Below, in pieces: positions 38,251-46,136 of a stretch of DNA of 64,000 nt. Location of the stretch: NCBI RefSeq assembly GCF_000341225.1, contig NZ_ANAC01000027.1, positions 24,360 to 88,359 of the forward strand. Direction: 5' to 3'. Both the position numbers and the translations under genes were made by a program. Origin of the DNA: Nocardiopsis alba DSM 43377 (GTDB taxonomy: Bacteria > Actinomycetota > Actinomycetes > Streptosporangiales > Streptosporangiaceae). The stretch's first letter is position 1. The number at the start of each line of letters is the position of its first letter. The notes beneath the pieces were generated by a model. The model was not told the origin of the DNA. It did no database searches and saw only the letters and a program-made list of their open reading frames with translations.

Positions 38251-40005
38251 ATGCCTCGACCGAAGAAATACGTGTCCAGGTCCGATCTGGGGTGGGGTTC
38301 CTCCCCGGCCTCCCGAGCCGACCCCCGCTCCGGTCTCGTCATCCACTACGACAGCACCGACCAGGGACTGGCCGGTAAGGACCACTCCGCCTGCCTGACC
38401 TACTGGCGCAACACCCGCAACTTCCACACCGGCCCCTCCCGCGGCTGGGCCGACATCGGCTACTGCGTCGATGAGAGCACCGAGATCCTCACCGAGGACG
38501 GGTGGAAGACCTTCCACGACATCCGCGAGGGCGACCTCGTCCTCACCCTCGACCATGAGACGGGCATGTCCCGATGGCAGCCGCTCCAAGCGGTGAACGT
38601 CTTCCCCGCCATGCCACGGGAACTGATCCGGATGGAGGGCAGGGATCACTCCTCCCTGACCACCGCCCAACACCGCTGGCCCGTCGAACGCCACGCGGAG
38701 GGGGCCGGGGCCGAGCGGGCCTGGGCCACCAGTGGCACCTTGAACGGGAGAGATCGGCTCCTCCTCGCCTCTCCCTGTTCCGCACTGCCCACCGAGCCCA
38801 AGTGGGACGACGACCTCGTCGAATCGGTCGCTCGTTCCTGCTCCGGGCTTCCCGAGGCCCCGGAACACCGAACGGAGGAGCGGTGGGAGTTCTCCGAACA
38901 GGCCCCAGGAGGGGTCCCCACCTTCGCCTTCGTCTCCTCCCTCACCGCATCACAACACGCCCTGTTTCTGCGGACCGCGTGTGACGTCTCCCCCGACGGC
39001 CCCGGCACGGCGACCCTGCCCTCCCTGGCGTCCGCGGAGGCCTTCCGGCTGTCAGCGGTACTGATCGGCCGTGCGAGCGTGGTGCGCCGGACCTCTTCCG
39101 GCTACCGTCTGACCCTGACCGATCCCGACCACACGGCCCTCGCACCCGACGCCCTCACCATCGGCAGGGAGACCTATGAGGGGCGGATCTGGTGTCCGAC
39201 CACCCCGGACGGGACCTGGCTGGCCCGACGCGAGGGGACGGTCTACTTCACCGGGAACTCGTTCATGGCGTGTCCGCACGGGTACGTGATCGAGGGGCGC
39301 GGGCTGTACCGCACTCAGGCCGCCCAGCCCGGCGGGAACTCCAGTCACTACTCCTGCACGCTGGCCACCGGACCGAGCGACCCCATCACCCCCGAGCAGA
39401 TCAACGCGGTCCGTGTGCTGCGCGAGTGGCTGATGGAGCCCGACACCTCCATCGCGGGCACCGTGCTGGGGCACCGCGACTTCATCTCCACCTCCTGCCC
39501 CGGCGACAAGGCCTACCGGATGGTCCAGGACGGCACCTTCGCCAAAGCCCCCGACGACTCCGAAGGAGACGACGACATGCCGCAGCACCGCCGCTTCGAG
39601 AAGAGCGGGTCCCAGACCCTGGAGCCGGGCAAGTGGGCGAGCCTGGCCTTCGACAGCCGGCACGACGGCGAGACCGGCGAGTTCTACGCCGTGGTGGGCG
39701 TCGAGGAGAAGGAGGGCGCCTACTACGACGTGTCCGTCGGAGTGGTCCTCGAAGGGGTCACCCCCGGGGCCGAGGTGCAGATCCGCGCGACCGAGTACGA
39801 GCCCGACGGTGACGGCGGCTGGAAGATCGCCCGCAACCGTCCGCAGAACAGCCCCGTCCACCAGGGCGGCATGGCCCACTTCACCTACTCCTGGAAGGGG
39901 AACCTGGCCAAGGGACGGCGCGTGCGCTTCCGGATCGCCCAGTTCGGCGAATCGGACGCCCAGGTCACCTCGGCCACCACCGACGTCTTCTACTGGCCCC
40001 GTTGA
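38251..40005 (+). CDS. N-acetylmuramoyl-L-alanine amidase (endolysin-like) interrupted by an intein
   Basis: Precursor of about 584 aa (from 38251) that should splice to about 319 aa. The extein is an amidase_2/PGRP-type zinc amidase: VIHYDST with the first zinc His, RGWADIGY ending the N-part with the catalytic Tyr, then after the intein SFMACPHGYVIEGRGLYRTQ, VLGHRDFISTSCPGD with the remaining His and Cys ligands. The C-terminal 140 residues form a beta-rich domain after an acidic linker. No signal peptide is visible, as in phage lysins. ATG 38251 has GGAGG only 1 nt upstream; ATG 38206 is the alternative. It lies among host genes, 17 kb from the tail genes. Confidence 0.87.
   Translation: MPRPKKYVSRSDLGWGSSPASRADPRSGLVIHYDSTDQGLAGKDHSACLTYWRNTRNFHTGPSRGWADIGYCVDESTEILTEDGWKTFHDIREGDLVLTLDHETGMSRWQPLQAVNVFPAMPRELIRMEGRDHSSLTTAQHRWPVERHAEGAGAERAWATSGTLNGRDRLLLASPCSALPTEPKWDDDLVESVARSCSGLPEAPEHRTEERWEFSEQAPGGVPTFAFVSSLTASQHALFLRTACDVSPDGPGTATLPSLASAEAFRLSAVLIGRASVVRRTSSGYRLTLTDPDHTALAPDALTIGRETYEGRIWCPTTPDGTWLARREGTVYFTGNSFMACPHGYVIEGRGLYRTQAAQPGGNSSHYSCTLATGPSDPITPEQINAVRVLREWLMEPDTSIAGTVLGHRDFISTSCPGDKAYRMVQDGTFAKAPDDSEGDDDMPQHRRFEKSGSQTLEPGKWASLAFDSRHDGETGEFYAVVGVEEKEGAYYDVSVGVVLEGVTPGAEVQIRATEYEPDGDGGWKIARNRPQNSPVHQGGMAHFTYSWKGNLAKGRRVRFRIAQFGESDAQVTSATTDVFYWPR
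38464..39258 (+). other. Intein (265 aa) with degenerate homing endonuclease region
   Basis: In-frame insertion splitting the DIGY-SF motif of the amidase. It starts with Cys1 in CVDESTEILTEDGWKTF (block A). Block B is HSSLTTAQHRWPV with the TxxH motif. Block F is RIWCPTTPDGTWLARREG, and block G is VYFTGN followed by Ser as +1 nucleophile; the penultimate residue is Gly rather than His, as in some phage inteins. The middle 130 residues (DDDLVESVARSCSG to ASAEAFRLSAVLIGRASVVRR) resemble a worn-down LAGLIDADG-type domain without intact acidic catalytic motifs. Homing is therefore probably lost while splicing may remain. Confidence 0.87.
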
Positions 40006-40016
40006 ACCGAACGTCG

Positions 40017-40051
40017 AGGCCCCGGACGATCCACCCCTTCGCCCGGGGCCT
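40017..40051 (+). terminator. Hairpin terminator after the amidase gene
   Basis: AGGCCCCGG (40017-40025) pairs with CCGGGGCCT (40043-40051), 12 bp after the stop codon, followed by TCCCC. Confidence 0.65.
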
Positions 40052-40186
40052 TCCCCATGTCCGGGACCGGCCATAGCGGGCATGAAGCACACAAAACCCT
40101 CAGGTCACCGGATACGCTCTGTCATCGGTCGTGTGAGTCGGTTCCTCGGCCTCCCCCTCCCCCGCTACCGAGAGACGGACAGCACC

Positions 40187-40900
40187 ATGGCCCACCCCGG
40201 CGACCCCCAGGGCCCACACGGCCACGAACCCCCCTACGGTGGACAGCCGCCCCACGGTTCTCAACCGCCCTATGGCCAGGGGCCCGACCCCTATGGTCAG
40301 GGGCCGTACGGCACCTCTCCGCCCTACGGGCAGCAGCCGCCTCCCCCGAAGGCCGGCATGTCCACCGGGGCGAAGGTCGGCATCGGTTGCGCCGCCGCGG
40401 TCGTTCTGCTGGTCCTCTTGCTGGTCGGAGGCCTCGTGGCCACTCTGGTGACCGAGGACTCTTCCTCGCCACGGCCCGAGACGTCCTCGGCCGCCCCGGA
40501 GCCCGAAGAGCCCGAGGAGACCGACCCCGTGACCGAGGAGACGGAGGCGGCCTCCGAGGAGGACGACATCGTCATGACCGCCTCGCTCGCGGGCAACGTC
40601 GAGAACTCCATCGACGACGCGGTGTTCACCGTCGTCGACGTCACCGTGGAGAACAACGGCGACGAGAGCATCGACATCAACCCGATCTACTTCCAGGCGA
40701 TCCTCGCCGACGGCACCTCCGCGAACGATTGGGGCGAGGCCCTCTTCGCCGACATCGACCACTTCAGTGTCGGTTCCCTGCCTCCGGGCGGGAGCGTCGA
40801 GGGGCAGATCTCGGTGAGCGGCGCCGACGTCGACATCGTCGAGGTGGAGTTGGGCGGGTTCTTCGGGACCCGTGAGCCCGTCAGGGTCGAGGTCGATTGA
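40187..40900 (+). CDS. Single-pass membrane protein with DUF4352-like extracellular domain
   Basis: 237 aa. The N-terminal 60 residues are a Pro/Gly/Tyr/Gln-rich cytosolic tail with YGQGP-type repeats. One membrane helix follows, VGIGCAAAVVLLVLLLVGGLVATLV, then an acidic Ser/Glu linker. The immunoglobulin-like outer domain (about 130-237) has DAVFTVVDVTVENNGDESIDINPIYFQAIL and PPGGSVEGQISVSGADVDIVEVE, the DUF4352 pattern. ATG 40187 fits the repeat start; the frame upstream is not coding. Its function is unknown. A paralogue lies at 48688, and a lipoprotein with a similar outer domain follows at 41101. Confidence 0.8.
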   Translation: MAHPGDPQGPHGHEPPYGGQPPHGSQPPYGQGPDPYGQGPYGTSPPYGQQPPPPKAGMSTGAKVGIGCAAAVVLLVLLLVGGLVATLVTEDSSSPRPETSSAAPEPEEPEETDPVTEETEAASEEDDIVMTASLAGNVENSIDDAVFTVVDVTVENNGDESIDINPIYFQAILADGTSANDWGEALFADIDHFSVGSLPPGGSVEGQISVSGADVDIVEVELGGFFGTREPVRVEVD

Positions 40901-40910
40901 TCCTTCCCCC

Positions 40911-40941
40911 GGGCCCCGGCGAGCGCGTGCCGCCGGGGCCC
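40911..40941 (+). terminator. Intrinsic terminator
   Basis: GGGCCCCGGCG (40911-40921) pairs with CGCCGGGGCCC (40931-40941), an 11-bp perfect stem followed by TTT. Confidence 0.8.
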
Positions 40942-41100
40942 TTTCGTGTCCAGGAGTGGCCATGAGGCCGGTAAACCGCCCTTCCGGCCCTCCGCCACGG
41001 GCTACGCTCTGCGCACAGCCGCTCGACCCGCTCATCAGTCGGCATCCCCCCGCGGCACCCGCTCCGCCGCCCCCTGAGAACGAGAGACGGAGCAACACCA

Positions 41101-41666
41101 TGCAGAGACTCGCCCTTCCCAGCACCGCCCTCCTGGCTCTTCTCGCCGCGTCCGCGTGCGGTACCGGTGGGACTCCGGCCGAGGACCGTACCGCGAACAT
41201 CGCCGAGGCCGACACGGAGGCGGAGCCCGCCGACGAGGCGGAGGACTCGCCCTCCGAGGTGGAGGTGGACCTCGGCGGGACCTACGAATTCGACGACGGT
41301 CTGGTCATCGAGCTCTCCGGCGTCGAGCGGGGTGTCAGTGGCGAATGGGCCTACCCCGAGAACATGGAGCACGCGAGGTTCACCATCCAGATCCAGAACG
41401 GCACCGGCGGCGCCGTCGATCTGACGATGTTCTACCTCCAGTGCCAGTACGGCGAGGAGGGCCGGACCGGCGAGACGATCCACGACACCGATCAGGGGCT
41501 GGGCGACGGGTTCACCGGCACGGTCATGGCGGACCGGAGCGCGACCGCCGACTTCGGATGTGAGCTTCCGTCCGAGGAAAGCTACCTCCAGGTCGAGGTG
41601 AGCGTCGGCGACGAGACGGAGACCGACTGGATGCGTCCGACCGTCTACTTCGTCGGCGACGTGTAG
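41101..41666 (+). CDS. Secreted lipoprotein with DUF4352-like domain
   Basis: 188 aa. A lipoprotein signal peptide MQRLALPSTALLALLAASAC ends in a lipobox (LAASAC, lipidated Cys at residue 20). An acidic linker (about 25-58) precedes a beta-sandwich-like domain with DDGLVIELSGVERGVSGEW, ARFTIQIQNGTGGAVDLTMFYLQCQYG and DRSATADFGCELPSEESYLQVEVSV. Two cysteines (in LQCQYG and FGCELP) could form a disulfide. GGAG lies upstream of ATG 41101. It sits behind its own upstream region and is followed by a hairpin, so it is monocistronic. The role is unknown; the domain suggests a surface protein. Confidence 0.8.
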
Positions 41667-41684
41667 GCCGGACCCCGGGTCGAG

Positions 41685-41716
41685 GGCTCCGGCGGCGCGA
41701 ACGTGCCGCCGGGGCC
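41685..41716 (+). terminator. Hairpin terminator after the lipoprotein gene
   Basis: GGCTCCGGCGGC (41685-41696) pairs with GCCGCCGGGGCC (41705-41716) with one G-T pair. Confidence 0.65.
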
Positions 41717-41829
41717 TCCGACCGGGAGCGCTTCGCGCTCGATACCCCCTCCGGGTCTCCGCCCGTGTTCTCTACGTAACAGCAGGTCAGATCGGCCTTC
41801 CGAGGCGTTCCAGAGCACTGGTCGAGCTG

Positions 41830-41848
41830 TACTACAGTCTGTCGTAGT
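41830..41848. promoter_or_regulatory. Operator-like dyad upstream of a small membrane operon
   Basis: TACTACAG-T-CTGTCGTA (41830-41846) is a dyad with one mismatched pair. TAGTTT at 41845-41850 could be a -10, so the dyad would overlap the promoter. It shares the ACTACA core with the dyads at 2457-2483. A BlaI/CopY-type regulator is a guess. Confidence 0.4.
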
Positions 41849-41904
41849 TTGTGCGGGCTCCGCCGACATGGGCGGACGCCACGAAGGACCCGAGCGGAGG
41901 CGGC

Positions 41905-42267
41905 GTGGTCGACTGGCTGACCATGACCATTCAGATGGTGTCGTTGGCGATGGCCGTGTGGTGCCTCGTCTCGACCTTCCGCGACCAGCCGATGCTGGTC
42001 CCCCATCTGGTCGGCATGGGGGTCCTGTGGCTCCTGGTCCTGACCCAGGTCGGCGTGCTGATCGCGGCCATGATCGGCGGGGACCGACCCGACGAGATGG
42101 TCATGGTCGTGTCCTATCTGGCGACCATCGCCCTCCTGCCTCCGGCCTGTGCCGTGTGGGGGTTCATGGAGCGCAGCAAGTGGGGGCCCGCGGTCATCGC
42201 CTTCACCTGCTTCATCCTTCCCGTCCTCCTGGTCCGGATCGAGCAGCTGTGGAGTCCCGTTGTCTGA
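41905..42267 (+). CDS. Small four-helix membrane protein
   Basis: 120 aa and mostly hydrophobic: WLTMTIQMVSLAMAVWCLVS, VPHLVGMGVLWLLVLTQVGVLIAAMIGG, VMVVSYLATIALLPPACAVWGFM and WGPAVIAFTCFILPVLLV. GTG 41905 has GGAGG 4 nt upstream. The next gene overlaps its end by 8 bp, so the pair forms a coupled operon. I do not recognise the family with certainty; actinobacterial genomes carry such pairs of unknown function. Confidence 0.72.
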   Translation: MVDWLTMTIQMVSLAMAVWCLVSTFRDQPMLVPHLVGMGVLWLLVLTQVGVLIAAMIGGDRPDEMVMVVSYLATIALLPPACAVWGFMERSKWGPAVIAFTCFILPVLLVRIEQLWSPVV

Positions 42268-42709
42268 CGCAGACGTCACCGAACGCCCCGACCGCACCCT
42301 GCGCACCGGCCCGGGGCGGCTGTTGGTCGCCGTCTACGCGGTGTTCGCCCTGGCCGCGACGGCGCGTGGGAGCTACCAGCTGGCCACCCGTTTCGAAGAG
42401 GCCCCGCTGGCGTACGGGCTGTCCGTGTTCGCCGGGATCGTGTACCTGATCGCCGCGATCGGCCTGGCGCGCGCGGGCCGTACCTCGCGTCGGGTGGCAC
42501 TGGTGTCGGTCTCCGTGGAGATGGCGGGCGTCCTCGTGGTGGGCGCCCTGAGCGAGCTCACCAGCGGCGTCTTCCCCGAGGACACGGTCTGGTCGCACTT
42601 CGGAAGCGGCTACATGTTCATCCCGTTGGTGCTGCCGGTCCTGGGGCTGTGGTGGATCCTCAAGGTGCATCGGGCCGACCGGGACCAGGGTTCGTTCTCG
42701 ACCACGTAG
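42260..42709 (+). CDS. Small four-helix membrane protein, partner of the preceding gene
   Basis: 149 aa starting at TTG 42260, with GGAG at 42251-42254 as ribosome site; the start lies inside the end of the previous gene. A short charged N-terminus is followed by helices LLVAVYAVFALAATARG, YGLSVFAGIVYLIAAIGLA, VALVSVSVEMAGVLVVGAL and MFIPLVLPVLGLWWIL, and a short charged tail. The motif GRLLVAVYAVFALAATARGSYQLATRFEEAPLAY is typical of a conserved actinobacterial membrane family of unknown function. Confidence 0.72.
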   Translation: MSDADVTERPDRTLRTGPGRLLVAVYAVFALAATARGSYQLATRFEEAPLAYGLSVFAGIVYLIAAIGLARAGRTSRRVALVSVSVEMAGVLVVGALSELTSGVFPEDTVWSHFGSGYMFIPLVLPVLGLWWILKVHRADRDQGSFSTT

Positions 42710-42723
42710 CGCGCCCTCCTCAC

Positions 42724-42736
42724 TAAGCTGTCGGCC
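42724..42736 (+). promoter_or_regulatory. Leaderless promoter: TAAGCT, 7 nt, ATG
   Basis: TAAGCT (42724-42729) is followed by 7 nt and the ATG at 42737. There is no ribosome site. The spacing is the same as at 2961-2976. Confidence 0.5.
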
Positions 42737-43591
42737 ATGTCCGATCAGACGCTGACCCTGCCCGTGGCCGTTTCGGCCGACCGGCTCCGCGAGCACCGTG
42801 ACGAGGTCGTCCTCGTCGATTCCCGCTGGTACCTCGACGGCCGTTCGGGCCGGGAGGCCTATCTCGCGGGGCACATCCCCGGAGCCGTGTACATCGACGT
42901 GGACACCGATCTCGCCGCGCCCGCCTCTCCTGAGGAGGGACGGCACCCCCTGCCCGATCCGGCCGACTTCGCCCGAACCCTGGGGCGCCTGGGGATCGGC
43001 GACGACTCCTCCGTGGTGGTCTACGACGACGCCGGTGGCTCCGTGGCCGCCCGTCTGGTGTGGATGCTGCGCACCCTGGGCACGCCCGCCGCCTTCCTCG
43101 ACGGCGGCCTCCAGACCTGGACCGGGGAATGGGAGGAGGGGGACGTCTCCGTGGATCCCGTCCACCGTTCCACCGTCCCCTGGCCCGCCGACCGTCTCGT
43201 CGACACCGAGACCCTGCGCGAGGACCTCGGCTCCTCGGAACGTCTGTTGTTGGACGCCCGGGTGTACGGTCGTTTCACCGGCGCCGAACCGGCCCCCGTG
43301 GACGCCCGGGCCGGACACATCCCCGGGGCCCGTAGCGCCGAGTGGCCCGCCAATCTCGACGCCGAGGGCCTGTTGGCCTCCCCCGAGACCCTGCGTGAAC
43401 GTTTCGTCTCCCTGGGCGCCGACTCCGCGCGCACCGTGGTCGCCTACTGCGGCTCCGGCGTCACGGCCTGTCACGACCTTCTGGCCTTGGAACACGCCGG
43501 GTTCACCGACGTCCGTCTCTATCCGGGATCGTGGAGTCGTTGGGGCGGGGACGAGGAGCTTCCTCTGGAGACCGGCGATCCTCAGGCCTGA
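42737..43591 (+). CDS. sseA: Thiosulfate/3-mercaptopyruvate sulfurtransferase
   Basis: 284 aa with two rhodanese domains. The N-terminal inactive domain has VVLVDSRWYLDGRSGREAYLAGHIPGAVYIDVDTDLA. The C-terminal domain has LLLDARVYGRFTGAEPAPVDARAGHIPGARSAEW and the catalytic loop VVAYCGSGVTACHDLLAL. The CGSGVTA loop points to 3-mercaptopyruvate sulfurtransferase rather than thiosulfate sulfurtransferase (which typically has CRKGVTA). It transfers sulfur to thiols or cyanide and helps cysteine breakdown. The leaderless ATG start is supported by the spacing of the upstream -10. The gene lies 27 bp after the membrane pair but probably has its own promoter. Confidence 0.92.
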   Translation: MSDQTLTLPVAVSADRLREHRDEVVLVDSRWYLDGRSGREAYLAGHIPGAVYIDVDTDLAAPASPEEGRHPLPDPADFARTLGRLGIGDDSSVVVYDDAGGSVAARLVWMLRTLGTPAAFLDGGLQTWTGEWEEGDVSVDPVHRSTVPWPADRLVDTETLREDLGSSERLLLDARVYGRFTGAEPAPVDARAGHIPGARSAEWPANLDAEGLLASPETLRERFVSLGADSARTVVAYCGSGVTACHDLLALEHAGFTDVRLYPGSWSRWGGDEELPLETGDPQA

Positions 43592-43901
43592 CCTGGGCTT
43601 ATCCGCTCACGACGGCCCTTCGTCTCGGGGTCCGCGCTCGCCGCGCGGGCCCCGTCCGCGTTCCCGCCTCCCTCCTTTCAGGGGGGAACGGGGGGTCGGA
43701 GGTCCGACGAAACCGTCGATATTGACAGAATGAACCGATAAACAACCGATGGGCCACACGAAAAGTTCCCCCTCGGGTTCATCTCCTGGCCTGTTCCGGC
43801 CTCTTCTGGAACCAGAACCCCTGTCTTCGCGTCAAAGCGGGCAGTAGGGTCACCCGCCCCGGGAACAAAAAACGTGCTTCTCCGCGAAACGAGGAACTCT
43901 G
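43592..43901 (+). other. Upstream region of the DUF4178-DUF350-spermidine synthase cluster
   Basis: 310 bp without a gene. 43710-43760 is unusually AT-rich and includes TTGACA (43723-43728 region). TAGGGT (43846-43851), with a TGTCTT-like element 17 bp upstream, could be the operon promoter, giving a leader of about 45 nt to the GTG at 43902. Confidence 0.4.
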
Positions 43902-44501
43902 GTGATCGAACTCCTACTCCTACTGATTCTCATCGTCGGAATCGTGATCGGAGTCCTGATCTACACGCAGCGCTCGCGCTCACAGAAGCAGGACACCCCT
44001 CCCCCGCCGCCGCAGGACCCCTTCGCCGCCTCCTCCACCACCGACACCGCCGGTGACCCGAGAGCTCTCAAGGCGGGCGACATGATCGACTGGGGTACCG
44101 AACGCACCTGGGTCCGGGGCACCCTGCGTCTGTCCGAGGGCGGCTATGTCTGGTCCGAGCACTTCCTGGAGGTCGAGGGCGGCAAGCGCTGGATCTCGGT
44201 CGAGGAGGACCCCGACATCGAGCTGGCCCTGTGGACGGGACGCCCCGACCTGACCATGGTCCCCCAGGGCAAGAGCATCGAGCTCGAAGGTGTCACCTAC
44301 AAGCTGGAGGAGAAGGGTTCCGGCTCCTACCGCTCCGAGGGCACCACCGGTCTCAAGGCCCAGGGCGGCATGGACTACGCGGACTACGAGTCCGACGACG
44401 GGAAGCTGCTCTCCTTCGAGCGCTTCGACCACGGCAACTGGGAGGTCAGCACCGGGACCAAGATCGCGGCCGGAACCTTCACGATCTTCCCCGGGAGCTG
44501 A
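43902..44501 (+). CDS. DUF4178-domain membrane-anchored protein
   Basis: 199 aa. One N-terminal membrane helix, IELLLLLILIVGIVIGVLIY, and a Pro-rich linker precede a soluble beta-rich DUF4178 domain (about 50-199): LKAGDMIDWGTERTWVRGTLRLSEGGYVWSEHFLEV, KRWISVEEDPDIELALW and YRSEGTTGLKAQGGMDYADYES. The GTG start has GAGGA upstream. It is the first gene of a five-gene rightward cluster whose spacings are 6, 11, 82 and 201 bp. The function is unknown; the family travels with DUF350 and aminopropyltransferase genes. Confidence 0.86.
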   Translation: MIELLLLLILIVGIVIGVLIYTQRSRSQKQDTPPPPPQDPFAASSTTDTAGDPRALKAGDMIDWGTERTWVRGTLRLSEGGYVWSEHFLEVEGGKRWISVEEDPDIELALWTGRPDLTMVPQGKSIELEGVTYKLEEKGSGSYRSEGTTGLKAQGGMDYADYESDDGKLLSFERFDHGNWEVSTGTKIAAGTFTIFPGS

Positions 44502-44507
44502 TCTCCC

Positions 44508-45014
44508 ATGCGCGCGAGCATCAGCGCTCCCTTCATCGACACCAAGGCCGATGACCTGATCTGGTCCCTGGAGCATCCGTTGATCGACCCCCTGGCCACC
44601 CGCGTCGTCGAGGTGGCGGGGTCCAGGGTCGAACTCCGGGTGCTCGGGGCCTCGCACCAGGTCCTCCTCGGGTCGGACGAGGGGACTCTGGTGGAGACCG
44701 TCGCCTGTCTGCCGGGGTTCCCCGGCCGGCTGCCCGACAACGCCGAGCACCCCCTGCCTGGGGTGGGCGACTATCGCTTCGCCTCGGTCGTCGAGTCTCT
44801 GTCTCGCGCGGAACTGGCCCATCGGGTGGAGGAGGTCCATGCCGGGACCGCCGACTCCCCCGGTGGGCTCCTCGTCGCCTTCCCCGGTGATCCCCTCGCG
44901 ATCACCGCGCTGCACCTGACCACCGGCAGCGGGGCGTCCCTGCGCTGGCGTACCTGGCACGCCTATCCGCAGAGCGGCGAACTGGTGACGACGACCACGA
45001 CCCTGACCCCCTGA
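44508..45014 (+). CDS. DUF2617-family protein
   Basis: 168 aa and soluble. Typical stretches are DDLIWSLEHPLIDPLATRVVEVAGSRVELRVLGASHQVLL, ETVACLPG, VGDYRFASVVESLSRAELAHRVEEV, FPGDPLAITALHL and LRWRTWHAYPQSGELVTTTTTL, which fit the actinobacterial DUF2617 family. GGGAG 10 nt upstream supports ATG 44508, and the gene starts 6 bp after the DUF4178 stop. No catalytic motif is evident. Its constant placement between DUF4178 and DUF350 genes suggests one shared pathway. Confidence 0.84.
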   Translation: MRASISAPFIDTKADDLIWSLEHPLIDPLATRVVEVAGSRVELRVLGASHQVLLGSDEGTLVETVACLPGFPGRLPDNAEHPLPGVGDYRFASVVESLSRAELAHRVEEVHAGTADSPGGLLVAFPGDPLAITALHLTTGSGASLRWRTWHAYPQSGELVTTTTTLTP

Positions 45015-45025
45015 AGGAGGCCGAC

Positions 45026-45424
45026 ATGGCCAAGACCCGGATCCACGGGGCCCGCACCCCGAGACAGAAGTTCGCCGCGGTCGGCGGGGCCGCGGCCCTG
45101 CTGATCATGCTCTCCGCCTGTTCCGGCGGGGGCGGCAACAGCGCCGACTGTCAGCCGAGCGAACGGCCCAGTGACAGGGCCACGACCAGCGCGACCGGCA
45201 CCACCGGAGCGAGCGGCCAGAACACCACGTCCGACCTGCGCAACAGTCCGAGCCCGAGCGCCTCGCCGACCGATGACTGCAACGGGCGCAGCGGTAGTGG
45301 AAGCAGTGGCGGCGGAGGAGGAGGTTTCTTCTTCTTCGGCGGCGGAGGCGGGGGCGGCAACAACTCCAACAGCGGAGGAAGCGGCAGCGACACCCGCGGT
45401 GGCGGCTCCGGCTTCGGTAAATAA
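45026..45424 (+). CDS. Glycine-rich lipoprotein (DUF4247-position protein)
   Basis: 132 aa. The N-terminus MAKTRIHGARTPRQKFAAVGGAAALLIMLSACSGG has a long basic region, a hydrophobic core and a lipobox (MLSAC, Cys near residue 32). The remainder is low complexity: Ser/Thr-rich, two further cysteines, then a run of five Gly, four Phe and seven Gly (GGGFFFFGGG), and a Gly/Ser/Asn tail. A perfect AAGGAGG lies upstream of ATG 45026. In relatives this slot is often filled by a DUF4247 or Gly-rich surface protein; I cannot confirm the family. Confidence 0.76.
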   Translation: MAKTRIHGARTPRQKFAAVGGAAALLIMLSACSGGGGNSADCQPSERPSDRATTSATGTTGASGQNTTSDLRNSPSPSASPTDDCNGRSGSGSSGGGGGGFFFFGGGGGGGNNSNSGGSGSDTRGGGSGFGK

Positions 45425-45506
45425 CCCGAGATCAGGCCAGTAGTCTTCCGTGTCGGGGGGACCTGCGCGTCCCCCCGACGCCTGCACCCCCGACACGGAC
45501 AAGGCC

Positions 45507-45935
45507 ATGGACGAGATTCTCACCAGTTCCCTCTACGCCCTGGGTTACGGCGTGGTCGGCACGATCATCATGCTGCTCGGCTACCTGATCACCGACCTGC
45601 TGACGCCCGGCAAACTCCACACGTTGATCTGGGAGGACCGGAACAGGAACGCCATCCTGCTGGTCTCCGCCAACACCTTCGGATCGGCGATCGTGGTCGT
45701 CTCGGCGATCCTGTCCAGCTACTCCGAGCTCGGACTGGTGCCGGGGCTGATCTCGGCGGCCGTCTTCGGGCTCATCGGCCTGGTCGTGATGGCGCTGTCC
45801 TTCCTCCTGATCGACCTGCTCACGCCGGCCAAGGTGAGCCACATCATCTCCTCCGCCGAGTGGCACCCGGCGACGTGGGTCAACGCGACCGCGCACGTCT
45901 CCATCGCCCTGGTGGTGGCCGCCGCCATCTCCTGA
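45507..45935 (+). CDS. DUF350-family membrane protein (YjfL-like)
   Basis: 142 aa with four predicted membrane helices arranged as two similar halves: SLYALGYGVVGTIIMLLGYLITDLLTPGKL and GLIGLVVMALSFLLIDLLTPAKV. The duplicated TDLLTPGK/IDLLTPAK motif after helix 1 and helix 3 is the DUF350 signature. ATG 45507 follows AAGG; GTG 45450 is an in-frame alternative. DUF350 proteins neighbour ATP-grasp ligases or polyamine enzymes in many bacteria (E. coli yjfKLMC is the known example); the biochemical role is unproven. Confidence 0.86.
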   Translation: MDEILTSSLYALGYGVVGTIIMLLGYLITDLLTPGKLHTLIWEDRNRNAILLVSANTFGSAIVVVSAILSSYSELGLVPGLISAAVFGLIGLVVMALSFLLIDLLTPAKVSHIISSAEWHPATWVNATAHVSIALVVAAAIS

Positions 45936-46136
45936 TCCGTGTTCGCTCCGATCCCGCGCTCCGCACACCCGTCACCCGTTCACGACGGGCGCCCACGGCA
46001 CCGCGCCCTCCCGACGCCCACCACCGGTGCCCCTCGAAGAACGTCCACGGCAGGGCCCTGATCGACGCTCGGGGGTCGAGGTCATGACAGGAACCTCGGC
46101 CCCCGTACCCGTGCCCCTTCTCGAGAAAGCAGTACC

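Noticed and set aside
38464..39258. Active homing endonuclease within the intein
   Set aside because: The positions that should hold LAGLIDADG acidic residues read VESVARSCSG and ASAEAFRLSAV, so endonuclease activity is unlikely.
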